Shown piece after piece: positions 33,241-46,440 of a stretch of 64,000 nt of DNA (the first letter of the stretch is position 1; every line of letters begins with the position of its first letter). Both the position numbers and the translations under genes were made by a program. The stretch spans positions 22,108,999 through 22,172,998 of the forward strand of contig CM055837.1 in assembly GCA_029582265.1 (NCBI GenBank). The letters are read 5' to 3'. This DNA comes from Zoroaster sp. YZ-2022 (taxonomy: Eukaryota > Echinodermata > Asteroidea > Forcipulatida > Zoroasteridae). Under the pieces are notes generated by a model. The model had not been told where the DNA came from, made no database searches, and saw nothing but the letters and a program-made list of their open reading frames with translations.

Positions 33241-36200
33241 GATTGGTCTACAAAACACACATACTTGCAAACTCATATGAACTTTGAAAACTTGGCAGCA
33301 TACTTAGAACATAACACGTAGATGAACATAAATTGTGTGACGCGTCATTATTAGGTCATCAGATATCGAATTTCGATCAATCATACTCTTTATTAGTTAA
33401 AACGTTTTTGATTACGTTGCAAATGAAAGACTATACTGGCTTTTTTCAACGCTAAAAAGTGCGCCCTCTGTTGGTGAATGTAACAGCCTGGTCGCTGCAT
33501 TATTGCGTATGCATGTTTATGGAATTGAGCGTGGTCACGCTAATATGGATTGTCGCCTCTATCGGCAAAAAAACGATTGTCTGCCAAAAACACATACTTG
33601 CAAACTTCACATGAACTTGAAACTTGGCACATACTTAAAACTTAACACGTAGAAGAAACATAATTTGTACGTCATGATTAGGGTCACTTGATATCGAAAT
33701 TTCATACCAATCAAAGTTTAATATTTAAAAAAAATCATCTCAACAACCACAAAAGGTAAATTCACACAATTTTGTACCATTGTATAGATTATAATTGTGG
33801 AAAAGATATTACACAAAGGTGACCCCATTCTGACCTTTACTTCCTGTCCAAAACCGGAAGTCAAAGTTTAATTATTTAATAATCATATCTCAGCAAAACA
33901 AGAGGTAAATTCACAGTTTTTAACTATTGTGTACAGATTGTTAATTGTCAAAACAATGTTTACAAAAACATGACCCTAATCGGACCTTAATTTTACTTCA
34001 GCTCAAAACCGAAACCGAAGTCAAAGTTTAATATTAAAACAAATAATGATGCAAAGTTTCTTTAAAAACATTCTGCCGTCGCTTATCACTGCCCTGACAA
34101 AACTCGAATATCACCATGTATGTGTGTTTGCATATATCACAAACATCGTGCCATCTAGTTAGGTGTTCATGTGCCCTGAAAACACCTATTGTTATTGTTC
34201 GTTTTTTAATAGGTGCTGGCACTGTTCTGAAACACCTATTGTTATTGTTCGTTTTTTCGGTTTTTTTTTTTTTCTCTCCTTCTTCTTCTTTCTTCTCTTT
34301 CCGGATCGATTGTCATGCAAAACACATACTATAAACTTCACATGAACTTGAAACTTGGCACATACCTCTAGAACATAACACGATGAAAGTTATAATTTGT
34401 CACGTCATTATTAGGTCACTGATATCAGATTTCGAATTTCACCAATCATATCTCTATATTAGTTAAAAACGTTTTTTGATTTATTACGCCAAATAAAAGA
34501 CTACACGGCTTTTTCAACGCTAAAAAGTGCGCCCTCTGTTTGGTGAATGGAAATCAGCTTCTGGTCAAAGTGCTCATTAGTGTATGTACATTAAAGGAAT
34601 TGAGCGTACGCCATTATGCGGATTGCCTCCTCATCGGCAAAAACGATTGTCTGCTGTTAAGCAAACACATACTTGCAAACTTCACATGAACTTGAGAAAC
34701 TTGGCATATACTTAAAACTTAACAATGTAGAAGAAACATAATTTGTAGACGTCAAAGGATTAGGTCATCAGATATCGAATTACAATAAATAACCAAAGTT
34801 TAATATTTAAAACCATCATATCTCAACAAACTACACAAAAAGGTAACGTAAATTCACAATTTTGTAAAATATTGTATAGGATTGTTAATTAGGAAAAATA
34901 TTTTACAAAGGTGACCCCTTTGACCTACTTACCCTGTCCAAACCGAAAGTCAAAGTCATTATTTAACAAAAAAATCATATCTCAACCAACTAAGTAGATA
35001 ATTCACAATTTTTCACCCATTGTACGAGATCGTTAATTGTCAAAAATATTTTCAAAAAGTGACCCCACTTTGACCTTTACTTCCTGTCCAAACCGGGAAG
35101 TCAAAGTTTAATATTTAACAAAATCATATCCTCAACAAACCACAAGAGATAAATTCACAATTTTTTTCACATTGTACAGATCGTTAATTGTCAAAAATAT
35201 TTCAAAAAGGTGACCTAATTTGACCTTTACTTCCTGTCAAAACTGGAAGTCAAAGTTTAATATTTAAAAAATCATTCAACAACTACAAGAGAAAATTGAT
35301 ATTTTGTATCATTGTATAGATTGTTAATTGTCGAAAATATTTTACAAAGGTGGATCCTAATTTGACCTTACTTCCTGTCCAAAACCCTGGAAGTCAAAGT
35401 TTAATATTTACAAAAATCATATCTCAACAACTACAGGAGGTAAATTGACGCTTTTTGTACCATTGTACATATTGTTAATTGTCAAAGTATTTACACAAAG
35501 GTGACCCCTAATTTGATTTACTACTCCTGTCCAAAACCGGAAGTCAAAACATTATTAAAATAATTTAAAAATTCAGTATTGTATTGTAGTATTCACAATA
35601 AATCATGAGAACTTCATAACAGACGTTAACACTTTGACTTCTCCCAACACTTCGAATTTATGACGAAGGACGTAACCATTTTAACTTCAACTGAACACCT
35701 TGTTTTTTGTTATGACAAAACTTATATTTGGGCTTTTTTTTTATATTTTCTTCTCCTTCTTCTTCTTCTTCTTTCTTTCGGACTGATTGTCTACAAAAAC
35801 ACATACTTGCAAACTTACATGAACTTGAAATCTGGCAAAAACTTACTTAGAAATATATAACATATCGTAGATGAAACATAATTTGTCACGTCATTGCTAT
35901 TAGGTCATCGAGATATCAATTGACTTGATCCATCATACTTATTAGTTAAAATGTTTTGATTACGTTGCGTCGAAAGACTATCACGGCTTTTTCAACGCTA
36001 AAAAGTGCGCCTCTGTTGGGAACAAATGCAAATCAGCTCTGGTCGTGCTCATTATGGCATGCGCATGTTTAAGGAATTGAGCGTACGCTAATATGGATTG
36101 TCGCTCTATCGGCAAAAACGATTGTCTACAAAAAACATACACTTGGTAAACTTCACATGAACTTTGAAACTTGGCATATACTTAAAACTTAACACTGTAG

Positions 36201-39200
36201 AAGAAACGTGTAATTTGTGACGTCATGATTAGGTCATCAGATACTGAATTACACAATAATCAAAAGTTTAATATTTAAACAAATCAATATCTCAACAACC
36301 ACAAAAGGTAAATCTCACATAATTTTTTTGTACCATTGTATAGATTGTTAATTGTGGAAAAAAATATTTACACAAAGGTGACCTTAATTTGACCTTACTT
36401 CCCGTCCAAAACCGGAAGTCAAAGTTTAATATTTACAAAAATCATATCTCAACAACCACAAGAGATAAATTTCACAAATTCTTTTCACCATTGTACAGAT
36501 CGTTAATTGTCAAAAATATTTCTTCAAAAAGTGACCTCAATTTGACCTTTACTATCTCTGTCCAAAACCGGAAGTCAAAGTTTAATATTTAAAAAAAATC
36601 ATATCTCACAACAACCACAAGAGATAAATAACGCCAATTCTTCGTTACTGTGTATGATCGTTAATTGTCAAAAAATATTTTCAAAAGGTAGACTCTAATT
36701 TGACTCTTTTTACTCCTGTCCAAACCGGAAACAAAGTTAAATATTAAAAAATCATATCTCAACAACCACAAGAGAGAGAATTATTAATTCTTTCTAACTA
36801 TTGTACAGAATCGCAACTGTCAATAATTTTTGAAAAAGCGTGTGACCCCAATCACTTGACCTTACTTCCTGTCCAAACCGAAGTCAAAGTTTAATATTTA
36901 AAAAAAATCGTATCTCAACAACCACAAGAGAGGTAAATTAAAAATTGTTGCACCATTGTACATCGTTAAATTGTCAAAAATATTTATACCCTAATTTGAG
37001 CTACTTTACTTCCTGTCCAAACTGGAAGTCAAAGTTTAATATTAAATAATTTCTAAATTCAGTATTGTATTAGGTCTAAACAAACTTCATCGCGAGAACT
37101 TCAACAGACGTTAATAACATTTGACTTCCAACACTTCGAATTTATGACGTAACCATTTTAACTTCAACCGGAACACATCTTGTTTTTGTTATGACAAAAA
37201 CTTTATATCTAAGTTTTTTAGGTGTTCGGCATATGCCCGAAAACACTAAGCTGTTATTGTTCGGTTTTTTTTTTTTTTTTTTTCTCCTTCTTCTTCTTCT
37301 TCTTCTTCCGGATCGATTGTCTACAAAAACACATACTTCTGCAAACTTCACATACGAATCCTGAAACTTGGCATATTACTTAGAAATATAAACACGTAGA
37401 TGAAACATAATTTGTCACGTCATTATTAGTCATCAGATATCGAATTTCGATCAATCATACTCCTTTATTAGTTAAAACGTTTTGATTACGTTGCAAAATG
37501 AAAGACTACACGGCTTTTTCAACGCTAAAAAGTGCGCCCTCTGTTGGTGAATGTAAATCAGCTCTGTCGCTCATTATGTATGCATGTATTAAGGAATTGA
37601 GCGTACGGCTAATATGGATTGTCGCTCTCATCGGCAGCAAAAACGATTGCTCATAAAAAAAAACACATACTTGCAAACTTCATATGAACTTGAAACTTGG
37701 CATATACTTAAAACTTAACACGTAGAAGAAAACATAATTTGTGAAGTCATGATGAGTCATCAGATATCGAATTACAATACAATCAAAGTTTAATATTTAA
37801 AAAAATCATATCTCAACAACCACAGTAAAGGTAAATTCACAATTTTTTACCCATTGTATAGATTGTTAATTGTCAAAAAATATTTACACATAAGGCAGAC
37901 CCTAATTTGACCTTACTTCCTGTCCAAACCGGAAGTCAAAGTTAATGTTTAACAAAATCATATCTCCACACAACCACAAGAGGTAAATTGACATTTTTTG
38001 TATCATTGTATAGATTGTTAATTATCGAAAAATATTTACACAGTTGGTGATCCCACTTGACCTTACCCCTGTACTTCCTGTCCAAAACCGGAAGTCAGTC
38101 AAGCTTAATTTAATATTTAAAAAAATCATATCTCAATAACTACAAAAGAGGTAAATTCAAATTTTTGTGATTGCATGCAGATCGTTAATTGTCAAAATAT
38201 TTACAAAAAGGTAACCCCACTTGACTCATTTGACCTACTTCCTGTCCAAACTGAAGTCAAAGTTTAATATTTATTATAAATAATTTAAATTCAGTATTGT
38301 ATTGTATTCAAATAAACTTCATGAGAACTTCAACAGACGTTAACATTTGACTCTCCAACACTTCGAATTTATGACGTGTAACCATTTTTATATTATTCTT
38401 TAGGTGTTCGGTATGCGCCCGAACACCTATTTTTATTGTTCGGTTTTTTTTTTTTTTTTTAATTTTTCTCTTCCTTCTTCTTCTTCTTCTTTCCGGATCG
38501 ATTGGTTCACAAAAAACACATACTTGCAAACTTCACATGAACTTGAAACTTGGCACATACTTTAGAACATAATAACGTACGATGAAACATAATTTGTCAC
38601 GTCATTATTATTAGGGTCATCAGATCATCGAATTTCGATCAATCATATCTTTATTAAAGTTAAAACGTTTTGATTACGTTACAACAAAGACTACACGGCT
38701 TTTCAACGCCAAAAAGTGCGCCCTCTGTTGGTGAATGTAACCAGCTCTGGTCGTGCTCATTATGTATGGCGCATGTTTAAGGAATTGAGCGTACGCTAAT
38801 ATGGATTGTCGTTCTCTATCGGCAAAAACTAGATTACAGGTTCAACAAAACACATATACTTGCAAACTTCACATGAACTTGAAACTTGGCATATACTAAA
38901 ACTTAACACGTAGAAGAAACATAATTTTGGTCGTCATGATTAGGTCATCAGATATCGAATTACAATAAATCAAAGTTTAATATTTAAAAAAAATCATATC
39001 TCAACAACCAAAAAGGTAAATTCACAAATTTTGAACCATTATTGTATACAGATTGTTAATAGGAAAAATATTTTCATAATACAAGGTGACCCTTACTTGA
39101 CCTTACTTCCTGTCACAAACCGAAGTCAAAGTTTATATTTTAATAAAAAATCATATCTCAACAACCACAAGAGATAAATTCACAATTCTTTTCACCATTG

Positions 39201-42200
39201 TACAGATCGTTAATTGTCAAAAAATATTTTCAAAAAGTGACCCCTACCCCATTTGACCTCCTTTTACTTCCTGTCCAAACCGGAAGTCAAAGTTTAATAT
39301 TTAACAAAAAATCATATCTCAACAACCAATAAAGAGATAAATTCACAATTTTTTTCACATTGTACAGATTGTTAATTGTCAAAAAATATTTTCAAAAGGT
39401 GACTCCTTAATTTTCCCTTCACCTTACTCTGGGTCCAAACCGGAAGTCAAAGTTAAATATTTAAAAAATCATATCTCAACAACCACAAGAGAGAAATTCA
39501 CAATTTTTCCTACTTTTTTCACCACAGTTAGATCAAAATTGTCAAACAATATTTAAAAAGGATTTGACCTGTACTTTCCTGTCCAAACCAAAGTCGTTAA
39601 TATTTAAAAAATACATATCAACAACAACAACAAGAGGTAAATTAACATTTTGCAATTCATTGTACAGATTGTTAATTGTCAAAAATGATTTAAAAAACAT
39701 GATTCCCCACTTGACCTTTACTTCCTGTCCAAACCGGAAGTCAAAAGTTTAATATTAAAAACTGCGTATCTCAACAACCACAAGAGGTAAATTTAAAAAT
39801 TGTTGTACCATTGTACAGATCGTTAATTGTCAAAAAAATATTTATACCCTAATTTGAGCTACTCCTGTCCGTCCAAAACCGGAAGTGAACGTTTAATATT
39901 TATTTAAAAAATCATATCTCAACAACCACAGGAGGTAAATTGACATTTTTACCATTGTACAGATTGTTAATTGTCAAAAGTATTTTACACAAGTGGTGAC
40001 CCCACTTCTGACCATTACTTCCTGTCCAAACTGGAAGTCAAAGTTTAATATTAAAATAATTTAACTAAATTCAGTATTGTGGTTGTATATCCAAATAAAC
40101 TCTCAAGAGAACTTCAGACGTTAGACGTTGTACATTTGGACTTCTCCAACACTTCACTGATGACGCAAACCATTTTAACTTCAACTGAACACCTTGTTTT
40201 TGTTTATAGACAAAACTTATATCTCAGTTTTTTTTTCTTTTTCTTCCCCCTTCTTCTTCTTTCCGGATCGATTGTCTCCACAAAAACACATACTTGCAAA
40301 CTTCATATGAACCTCTTGAAATCGGCATATTTAGAACAAACATAACACGTAGATGAAACATAATTTGGTTTCACGTCATTATTAGGTCATCAGATATCGA
40401 ATTTCGATCAATCATACTTTACTCATTAGTTAAACGTTTTTGATTACGTTGCAAATGAAAGACTACACGGCTTTTTTCAATCGCCAAAAAGTGCGCCCTC
40501 TGTTATGAATGTAAATCAGCTCTGGTCGTGCCTATTATGTATGCATGTTTAAGGAATTGGAGCGTACGCTAAAATATGGATTGTCGCCCCCATCGGCAAA
40601 AAAACGATTGTCTACAAAACACATACTTGCAAAATCATACATGAACTTGAAACTTTACAGTTACATATACTCAAAACTTAACACGTAGAAGAAACATCAA
40701 TTTGTGACGTCGCTGATTAGGTCATCAGGATATCGAATTACAATAAATCAAAGCTTAATATTTAAAAATCACATCTCAACAACCACAAAAGGTAAATTCA
40801 CAATTTTTAAAAATTAATATAGATTGTTAATTGTGGAAAATATTTAAACAAGCAGGACCCCTAATTTGACCCTTACTCTGTCCAAAACCTGAAGTCAAAG
40901 TTTAAATTTAATAAAAACATATCTCAACAACCAAAGAGATAAATTCACAATTCTTTTTCACCATTGTACAGACTGTTAATTGTCAAAAATATTTCTTTGC
41001 AAGTGACTTACTTGACTCTTTACTTCTCTCGACAAACCCGGGAAGTCAAAGTTTAAATATTTAACAAAAATCATATATTCAACAAATCATTAAGAGATAA
41101 ATTTCACAATTCTTTCACATTGTACAGATCAAAAGTATCTGTCAAAAAATATTTTCAGCAGGGACTTAATTTGACCTTACTTCCTGTCCAAACTGGGAAG
41201 TCAAAGTTAAAATATTTAAAAAATCATATCTCAACAACCAAGAGAGAAATTACTAATTCTTTCACTATTGTACAGATCGTAAATTGTCAAACAATATTTA
41301 AAAGGTGACCCTAATTTTTTGACTCATTTCCTGTCCAAACTGGAAGTCAAAGTTTAATATTTAAAAAATCATATCTCAACAACAACAAGAGGTAAATTAA
41401 CATTTTTTGCACCATTGTATGAGATTGTTAAATTGTTGCAATATTTTACAAAATATGACCCTCAATTTGACCCTTTTACTTCCTGTCCAAACCGAAAGTC
41501 AAAGTTTAATATTAAAAAAATCGTATCTCAACAACCAAGAGTAGGTAAATTAAAATTGTTCCACCATTGTGTTGTAGATCGTTGTCAAAAAATATTTATA
41601 CTTACTTGAGCTACTTCCTGTCCAAACTGGAAGTGAAAGTTTAATATTTAAAAAATCAGATCCCAAAAACCCAAATGAGTGTAAATTGAATATTTGAAAC
41701 CATTGTAACAGATTGTTAATTGCCGTATTTAAGCACAAAGCAGACCCCACTTGACCTACTTCCTGTCCAAAACCCGGAAGTCGTGTTTAATATTAAATAA
41801 TTTCTAAATTTCAGTATTGTATTGTATTCAAACAAACTTCATGAGAACTTCAACAGACGTTAACATTTGACTTCTCCAAACACTTTCGAATTGATGACGT
41901 AACCATTTTAACTTCAACTGAACACCCGTTTTTGTTGTATAAAAACTTACATCGAAGTTCTTCTCCTTCTTCTTCTTCTTCTTTTCCGGATCGATTGCTC
42001 ACAAAAACACATACTTGCAAACTTCATATGAACTTGAAACTTGGCACATACTTTAGAACATAACACGCAGATGAAATATAATTTTGTAACGTCATTATTA
42101 GGTCAAGATATCAATTTTGATCAACTGTTCTTTAGTTAGTTAAAACGTTTTGATTACGTTGCAAATGAAAGATCCACACGGCTTTTTTCAACGCTAAAAA

Positions 42201-42294
42201 AGTGCCTCGTTGGTGAACAAATCAGTTTGGTCGTGCTAATTATGTATGCACGTAATTTGGTGAATGTAATCAGTTTGGTCGTGCTAATTATGTA

Positions 42295-43580
42295 TGCATC
42301 GTAAAATCATATCTCAACAACCACAACAGGTAAATTGACAGTTTTGCACCATTGTACAGATTGTTAATTGTCAAAAATATTTACAATAAAGGTGACCCCA
42401 CTTGACCTTTTACTTCCCGTCCAAACCGGAAGTCAAAGTTTAATGTTTAAAACCATATCTCCACAACCACAAGAGGTAAATTGACATTTTTTGTATCATT
42501 GTATAGATTGTTAATTGTCAAAAATATTTACACAAAGGTGACTCCCACTTGACCTTACTTCCTGTCCAAACCGAAGTCAAAGTTTAATGTTTAAAAAATC
42601 ATATCTCCACAAATCAACAGGTAATTGACATTTTTGGTATCATTGCATGATTGTTAATTGTCAAAATATTTACACAAGCAGACCACTTGACCTTACTTCC
42701 TGTCCAAAACCGAAGTCAAAGTTTAATGTTTAACAAAATCATATCTCCACAACCACAAGAGGTAAATTGACATTTTTTACCATTGTATAGATGGTTAACT
42801 GTCGCAATATTTACACAAAGTTGTGATCCCACTTGACCTTACTTCCGTCCAAACCGGAAGTCAAAGCTTAATATTTAAAAATCATATCTCAACAACTACA
42901 AGAGGTAATTCCACAATTTTGTACCATTGCATGATCGTTAATTGTCAAATATTTATGTAAGGTGACCCCTTTAATTTGACCTACTCGTCCAAAACTGGAA
43001 GTCAAAGCTTAATATTAAAAATCATATTTCAACAACCAAAGAGGTAAATTGACATTTCTTTAAAAATTCATTGTATAGGATTGTTAATTGTCGAAAAATA
43101 TCTACACAGCAGACCCCAATTTGACCTTACTTCCCTGTCCAAACCGGAAGTCAAATATTATTTTTAAAAAATTATATCTCAACAACCAAACAGGTAAATT
43201 CACAATTTTTATACCATTAGTACAGACCGTTAATTGTCGCAGTTTACAAAAAGATGACACCACTTTGACCTTACCTGTCCAAAACCGGAAGTCAAGTATT
43301 TAATATTTAAAAAATCAGTCTCAACAACCACAAGAGGTAAATTCACAATTTTTTGTACCATTGTACAGATCGCTAATTGTCAAAATATATTTACAAAAAG
43401 ATGACCCCATTTGACCTTACTTCCGTCCAAACCGAAGTCAAAGTTTAAATTTATCAAAAAATCATCTCAGCAACCCAGAGGGTAAATTAAAAATTTTTGC
43501 CCATTGCAGTAGATCGTTAATTACATCACAAACATTTTTAAACAAAGTTGACCCCACCTTGACCTTACATCTCCGAACAC
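42295..43580 (+). repeat. Longest run of 120-145-bp subrepeats
   Basis: Nine or ten copies in a row. Each has atcatatctcaacaacca, aggtaaattcacaattttt, accattgtacagat, gttaattgtcaaaaatattt, then gtgacccc...ttgacctt, cttcctgtccaaaccggaag and tcaaagtttaatattt. Other units hold shorter runs of the same subrepeat. Confidence 0.9.
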
Positions 43581-43590
43581 CTTTGAGTTT

Positions 43591-44275
43591 ATGTCGAGAC
43601 AAACTCTGGAATCTCTAGTTTCCATTGAGTTTTGCTTTGTTTCCCTTTTTCAATAGTTTGCTATTTTGTTTGTTTGTTTGTTTGCTTCATTGCGGTGCTT
43701 CATTTAGACATGAAAAAGGAATCTGTTTAAAATTCATACCCGTGCTCAAAAATTGAATGCAAATGGTGACAAAATGAAGGCCAATTTATCAAAACTGAAT
43801 TCATGACTGCCAGTTTGCAAATCGGTTCTGATGAAATTTAATGAACATAGTGACACCAGTTCACGATAAATCGCCGGAACCTATGAATTTTAAAATGTAT
43901 CTTTTGCTGATTGAATGATGATGTAAACGAACATTAATTTTCTTCAACTGGGTTGGGTATTAAATTGAATGAAAAAAGGTTTGAAATTCGCAGAGAAACC
44001 CATGATACCTAGTTACACAGGGGGTATACAAACAACAACTGGGATGTTGAAGATGATTCTTCCCAGGTATTTGAGACAGTGACGGATTTACCAAAGACCC
44101 CGGACTGATTATTCCTTGCGGTCACCCAATTGAGTACGGTACTCCTAAGAAGAACCAAGACCGGTGATGCAGGCCCGTTAAGTGGAAAATGTAACGCCAA
44201 AACAGACAGACAGAACAGACCATGGACAGGACAAAATGTATAAGGAATTACGATATAGTCTGTTTTATAATGATC
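43591..44275. other. Unassigned DNA right of the array
   Basis: A (TTTG)n-like run (tttgtttgtttgtttg) near 43670; otherwise nothing recognised. Confidence 0.4.
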
Positions 44276-44309
44276 TCACTACGTGAGAACCAAGGTTCTC
44301 ACGTAGTGA
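44276..44309. repeat. Perfect 34-bp palindrome
   Basis: 16-bp arms (tcactacgtgagaacc and its complement) around aa. It directly precedes the GC-rich island. Confidence 0.95.
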
Positions 44310-44334
44310 TTCATTTTGTTCTTTTCACTTCATT

Positions 44335-44835
44335 AAACCCAGTACCCCAGCCTTCGCACAACCTGAACCTAGCGCTATTCTCAGTGCAGCCTCATGCAGC
44401 ACTTTGCCTCTAACTAGCCTGCCAGCTACTGGGCATGTGCACCGCTTGGTCCTTCTGTTGTAGCCCCCAGGCTACGAGTGCCTTTGTCGGATCAAAAATC
44501 AACCCTAGTTCCTCACTTGGTTTCACCCGTGGTCCCACTCGTACTTTATCTTCGGCGCCCCATTGTCCCATGCTCGATTCGGAGGTAGCACACACCGACT
44601 GCGTAGTCTCCGACTGTACTTGCAAGCGTTAATTGCACGTTCGTCCCAGACAATCTGATCCAACCAGTAACTGACGTTCTCGCCCGTGCGCACTGCATGC
44701 TCACGGCACGAAATGCTTCCACCGCACCTTCCCAGTACGAACAGTGGGTAGGTGAATGTGCCTGCCCGCGCTTTTCGCCTTGCGCAAGCTCATAGTCCCA
44801 CTTATGTTGTTGCGGCCAGTTCTGCTTTAATAGCG
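44335..44835. other. GC-rich island of unknown origin
   Basis: Composition contrasts with the AT-rich DNA on both sides. The longest minus-strand frame contains GQWGAEDKVRVGPRVKPSEE and LVAWGLQQKDQAVHMP. I do not recognise the product; no splice sites or partner frames support it. It could be an exon, an unrecognised mobile element or a foreign fragment. Confidence 0.35.
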
Positions 44836-45885
44836 TAGACTTGAGATTTGTTTATTTCTTCTTTATATTTCGAAATATTTCAACGCTGAGTATGGTTAAG
44901 TAAGGTTGAGTAAATATACTTGTCAGTGTATTTACTTTTATATAAGCATGCCTAGCTCAAAAGTCATTCAAGGCTAACTTGCTTCTAAAGTTGGAACCAC
45001 GTACCATTATTATTTAAAAAAAAACTATTTTGTAAAATGTTTACTTTCTGCAAACTATACTTTGTTAAAATAACATCAATGGTTTCAACTTTCTTGCCCA
45101 ATATGAACAATTCACTAATGTAGTTTTTTGGGTTCATAAAGAGCAGCATTGGGATTCATGCCCTTTTAGGTAATGTAAATTTTACTAATCTTGAGAGATT
45201 ACCAAACGTTTATGGGTGTGCAATTGAACAAATAGTGATCAAATTCATGTGCCAAGCTCACTATCATAATTTTGTGCGAACTGATCTTAAACAGATCTGA
45301 GGTCCAAGTACATTTGAGGGATTATGTAAAATGGTCCAATATCATTACTGGGGTCCTTTACTCTAACTTGTACACTGTTACAATCCAGGGGAATTTCAAT
45401 AAATAACTATTTAGAAGACGAGACAGATGCTATCATGCATGGAAATTTGGGACACTTATGTACAATAACTATTATTATTCACTAAGAACTGCAAATGAGC
45501 AAATATACAGTTTAGGACTGGCAGAAGTGACAAGGTCACATCTGGACATTATTATAACCGGTCTAGTTAGCCAGATACGGAGAGTGTGAGTGAAAGCTAT
45601 TAGAGTGCTTGGCCACAAACCAGGGTCTGTTCCCTGCTGGAGTCTTCTCCAGGAATACAACTAATAGCTAGCTTGCTCAGCCTGCCTTTTTATAGGTTTT
45701 GGGGTTGAACATTTATGGGAATGTCGGATCTCATAGTGATGACTGTGCACTCGTGTACCATTCTCATGGCTTGGGATTTAGTAGGCTGAAAATCACCATT
45801 TTGAATGTCCAAGGCTTTTCATCTTACGAGATCGTAGCTGGGATCGTAGCAGCTGTGGACTTATATGTAGTGAGGTCACTTTGTG
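44836..45885. other. Unassigned AT-rich DNA
   Basis: No gene, repeat or terminal inverted repeat recognised. Confidence 0.4.
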
Positions 45886-46440
45886 TTCACAGTGATATAG
45901 CTGTGTTTAGTCATGTTACAGTTCATAGGTGTTTGGACTTGAAACACAGAGTCTGGGGAGATTGCTTATGCACCAAAGTATATGGTGTGTATAATCATAT
46001 GGTATAATGTATGCCTATTACACAGTCGACACAATGGGATCATTGGTACCGAGAGTAATAATTTGAGCATGCTGTATACACTGACAGAGTGTTTAAAAAC
46101 GGCAGGTAACTTGGTGTGTAAAGTGATATCAGTAAGTACAGTGCATATAGGTGTTTGGGACCCCAGAAACACGAAGATGTGGGAGAGATTGTGCTGTGTC
46201 TATGTCTATTGATTGGTGTGTAAAGTGATATCTGTGTAGTTAGTGCATATGGTGTTTGGACTTGATGTAAAACACAGAATATGTGGAGAGATTGTGCTGT
46301 GTCTATGCCTTATGCATAGCAGCTATATGCACTACTAGGGTCATGCGTAGACAGTGGATCCATGGGCACTGAGTAACGTACATGTACGTGCCGTATACAC
46401 TGATACATTGTTTAACACGGGTATGGTTTGATGTTCTTGG
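45886..46440 (+). repeat. Imperfect tandem duplication, about 300-bp unit
   Basis: Shared phrases include gtgtgtaaagtgatatc, ataggtgtttgg, acacag...gtggagagattg..ctgtgtctatg and gccgtatacactgata. A third partial copy lies between the two main ones (46110-46215). Confidence 0.65.

Larger units (their letters stand above)
33060..43590 (+). repeat. Higher-order tandem repeat, seven units of 1.1-1.8 kb
   Basis: Headers lie near 33070, 34160, 35730, 37215, 38400, 40200 and 41940. Each unit has: a header (ttaggtgttcgg palindrome where present, then poly-T and (TTC)n); a body of about 600 bp holding two related halves (both with cacatacttgcaaacttcac and gaaacttggca) and the phrase gtgcgccctctgttggtgaa; several 120-145-bp subrepeats; and a closing segment (cttcaacagacgttaac, cgaatttatgacgtaacc). 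The unit length varies with subrepeat number. No coding potential; basic-residue frames come from the (TTC)n tracts. Confidence 0.92.

Noticed and set aside
37142..38529. Basic (RRRRKKKK) minus-strand frames, possible nuclear localisation signals
   Set aside because: They are the complement of poly-T and (TTC)n header tracts.
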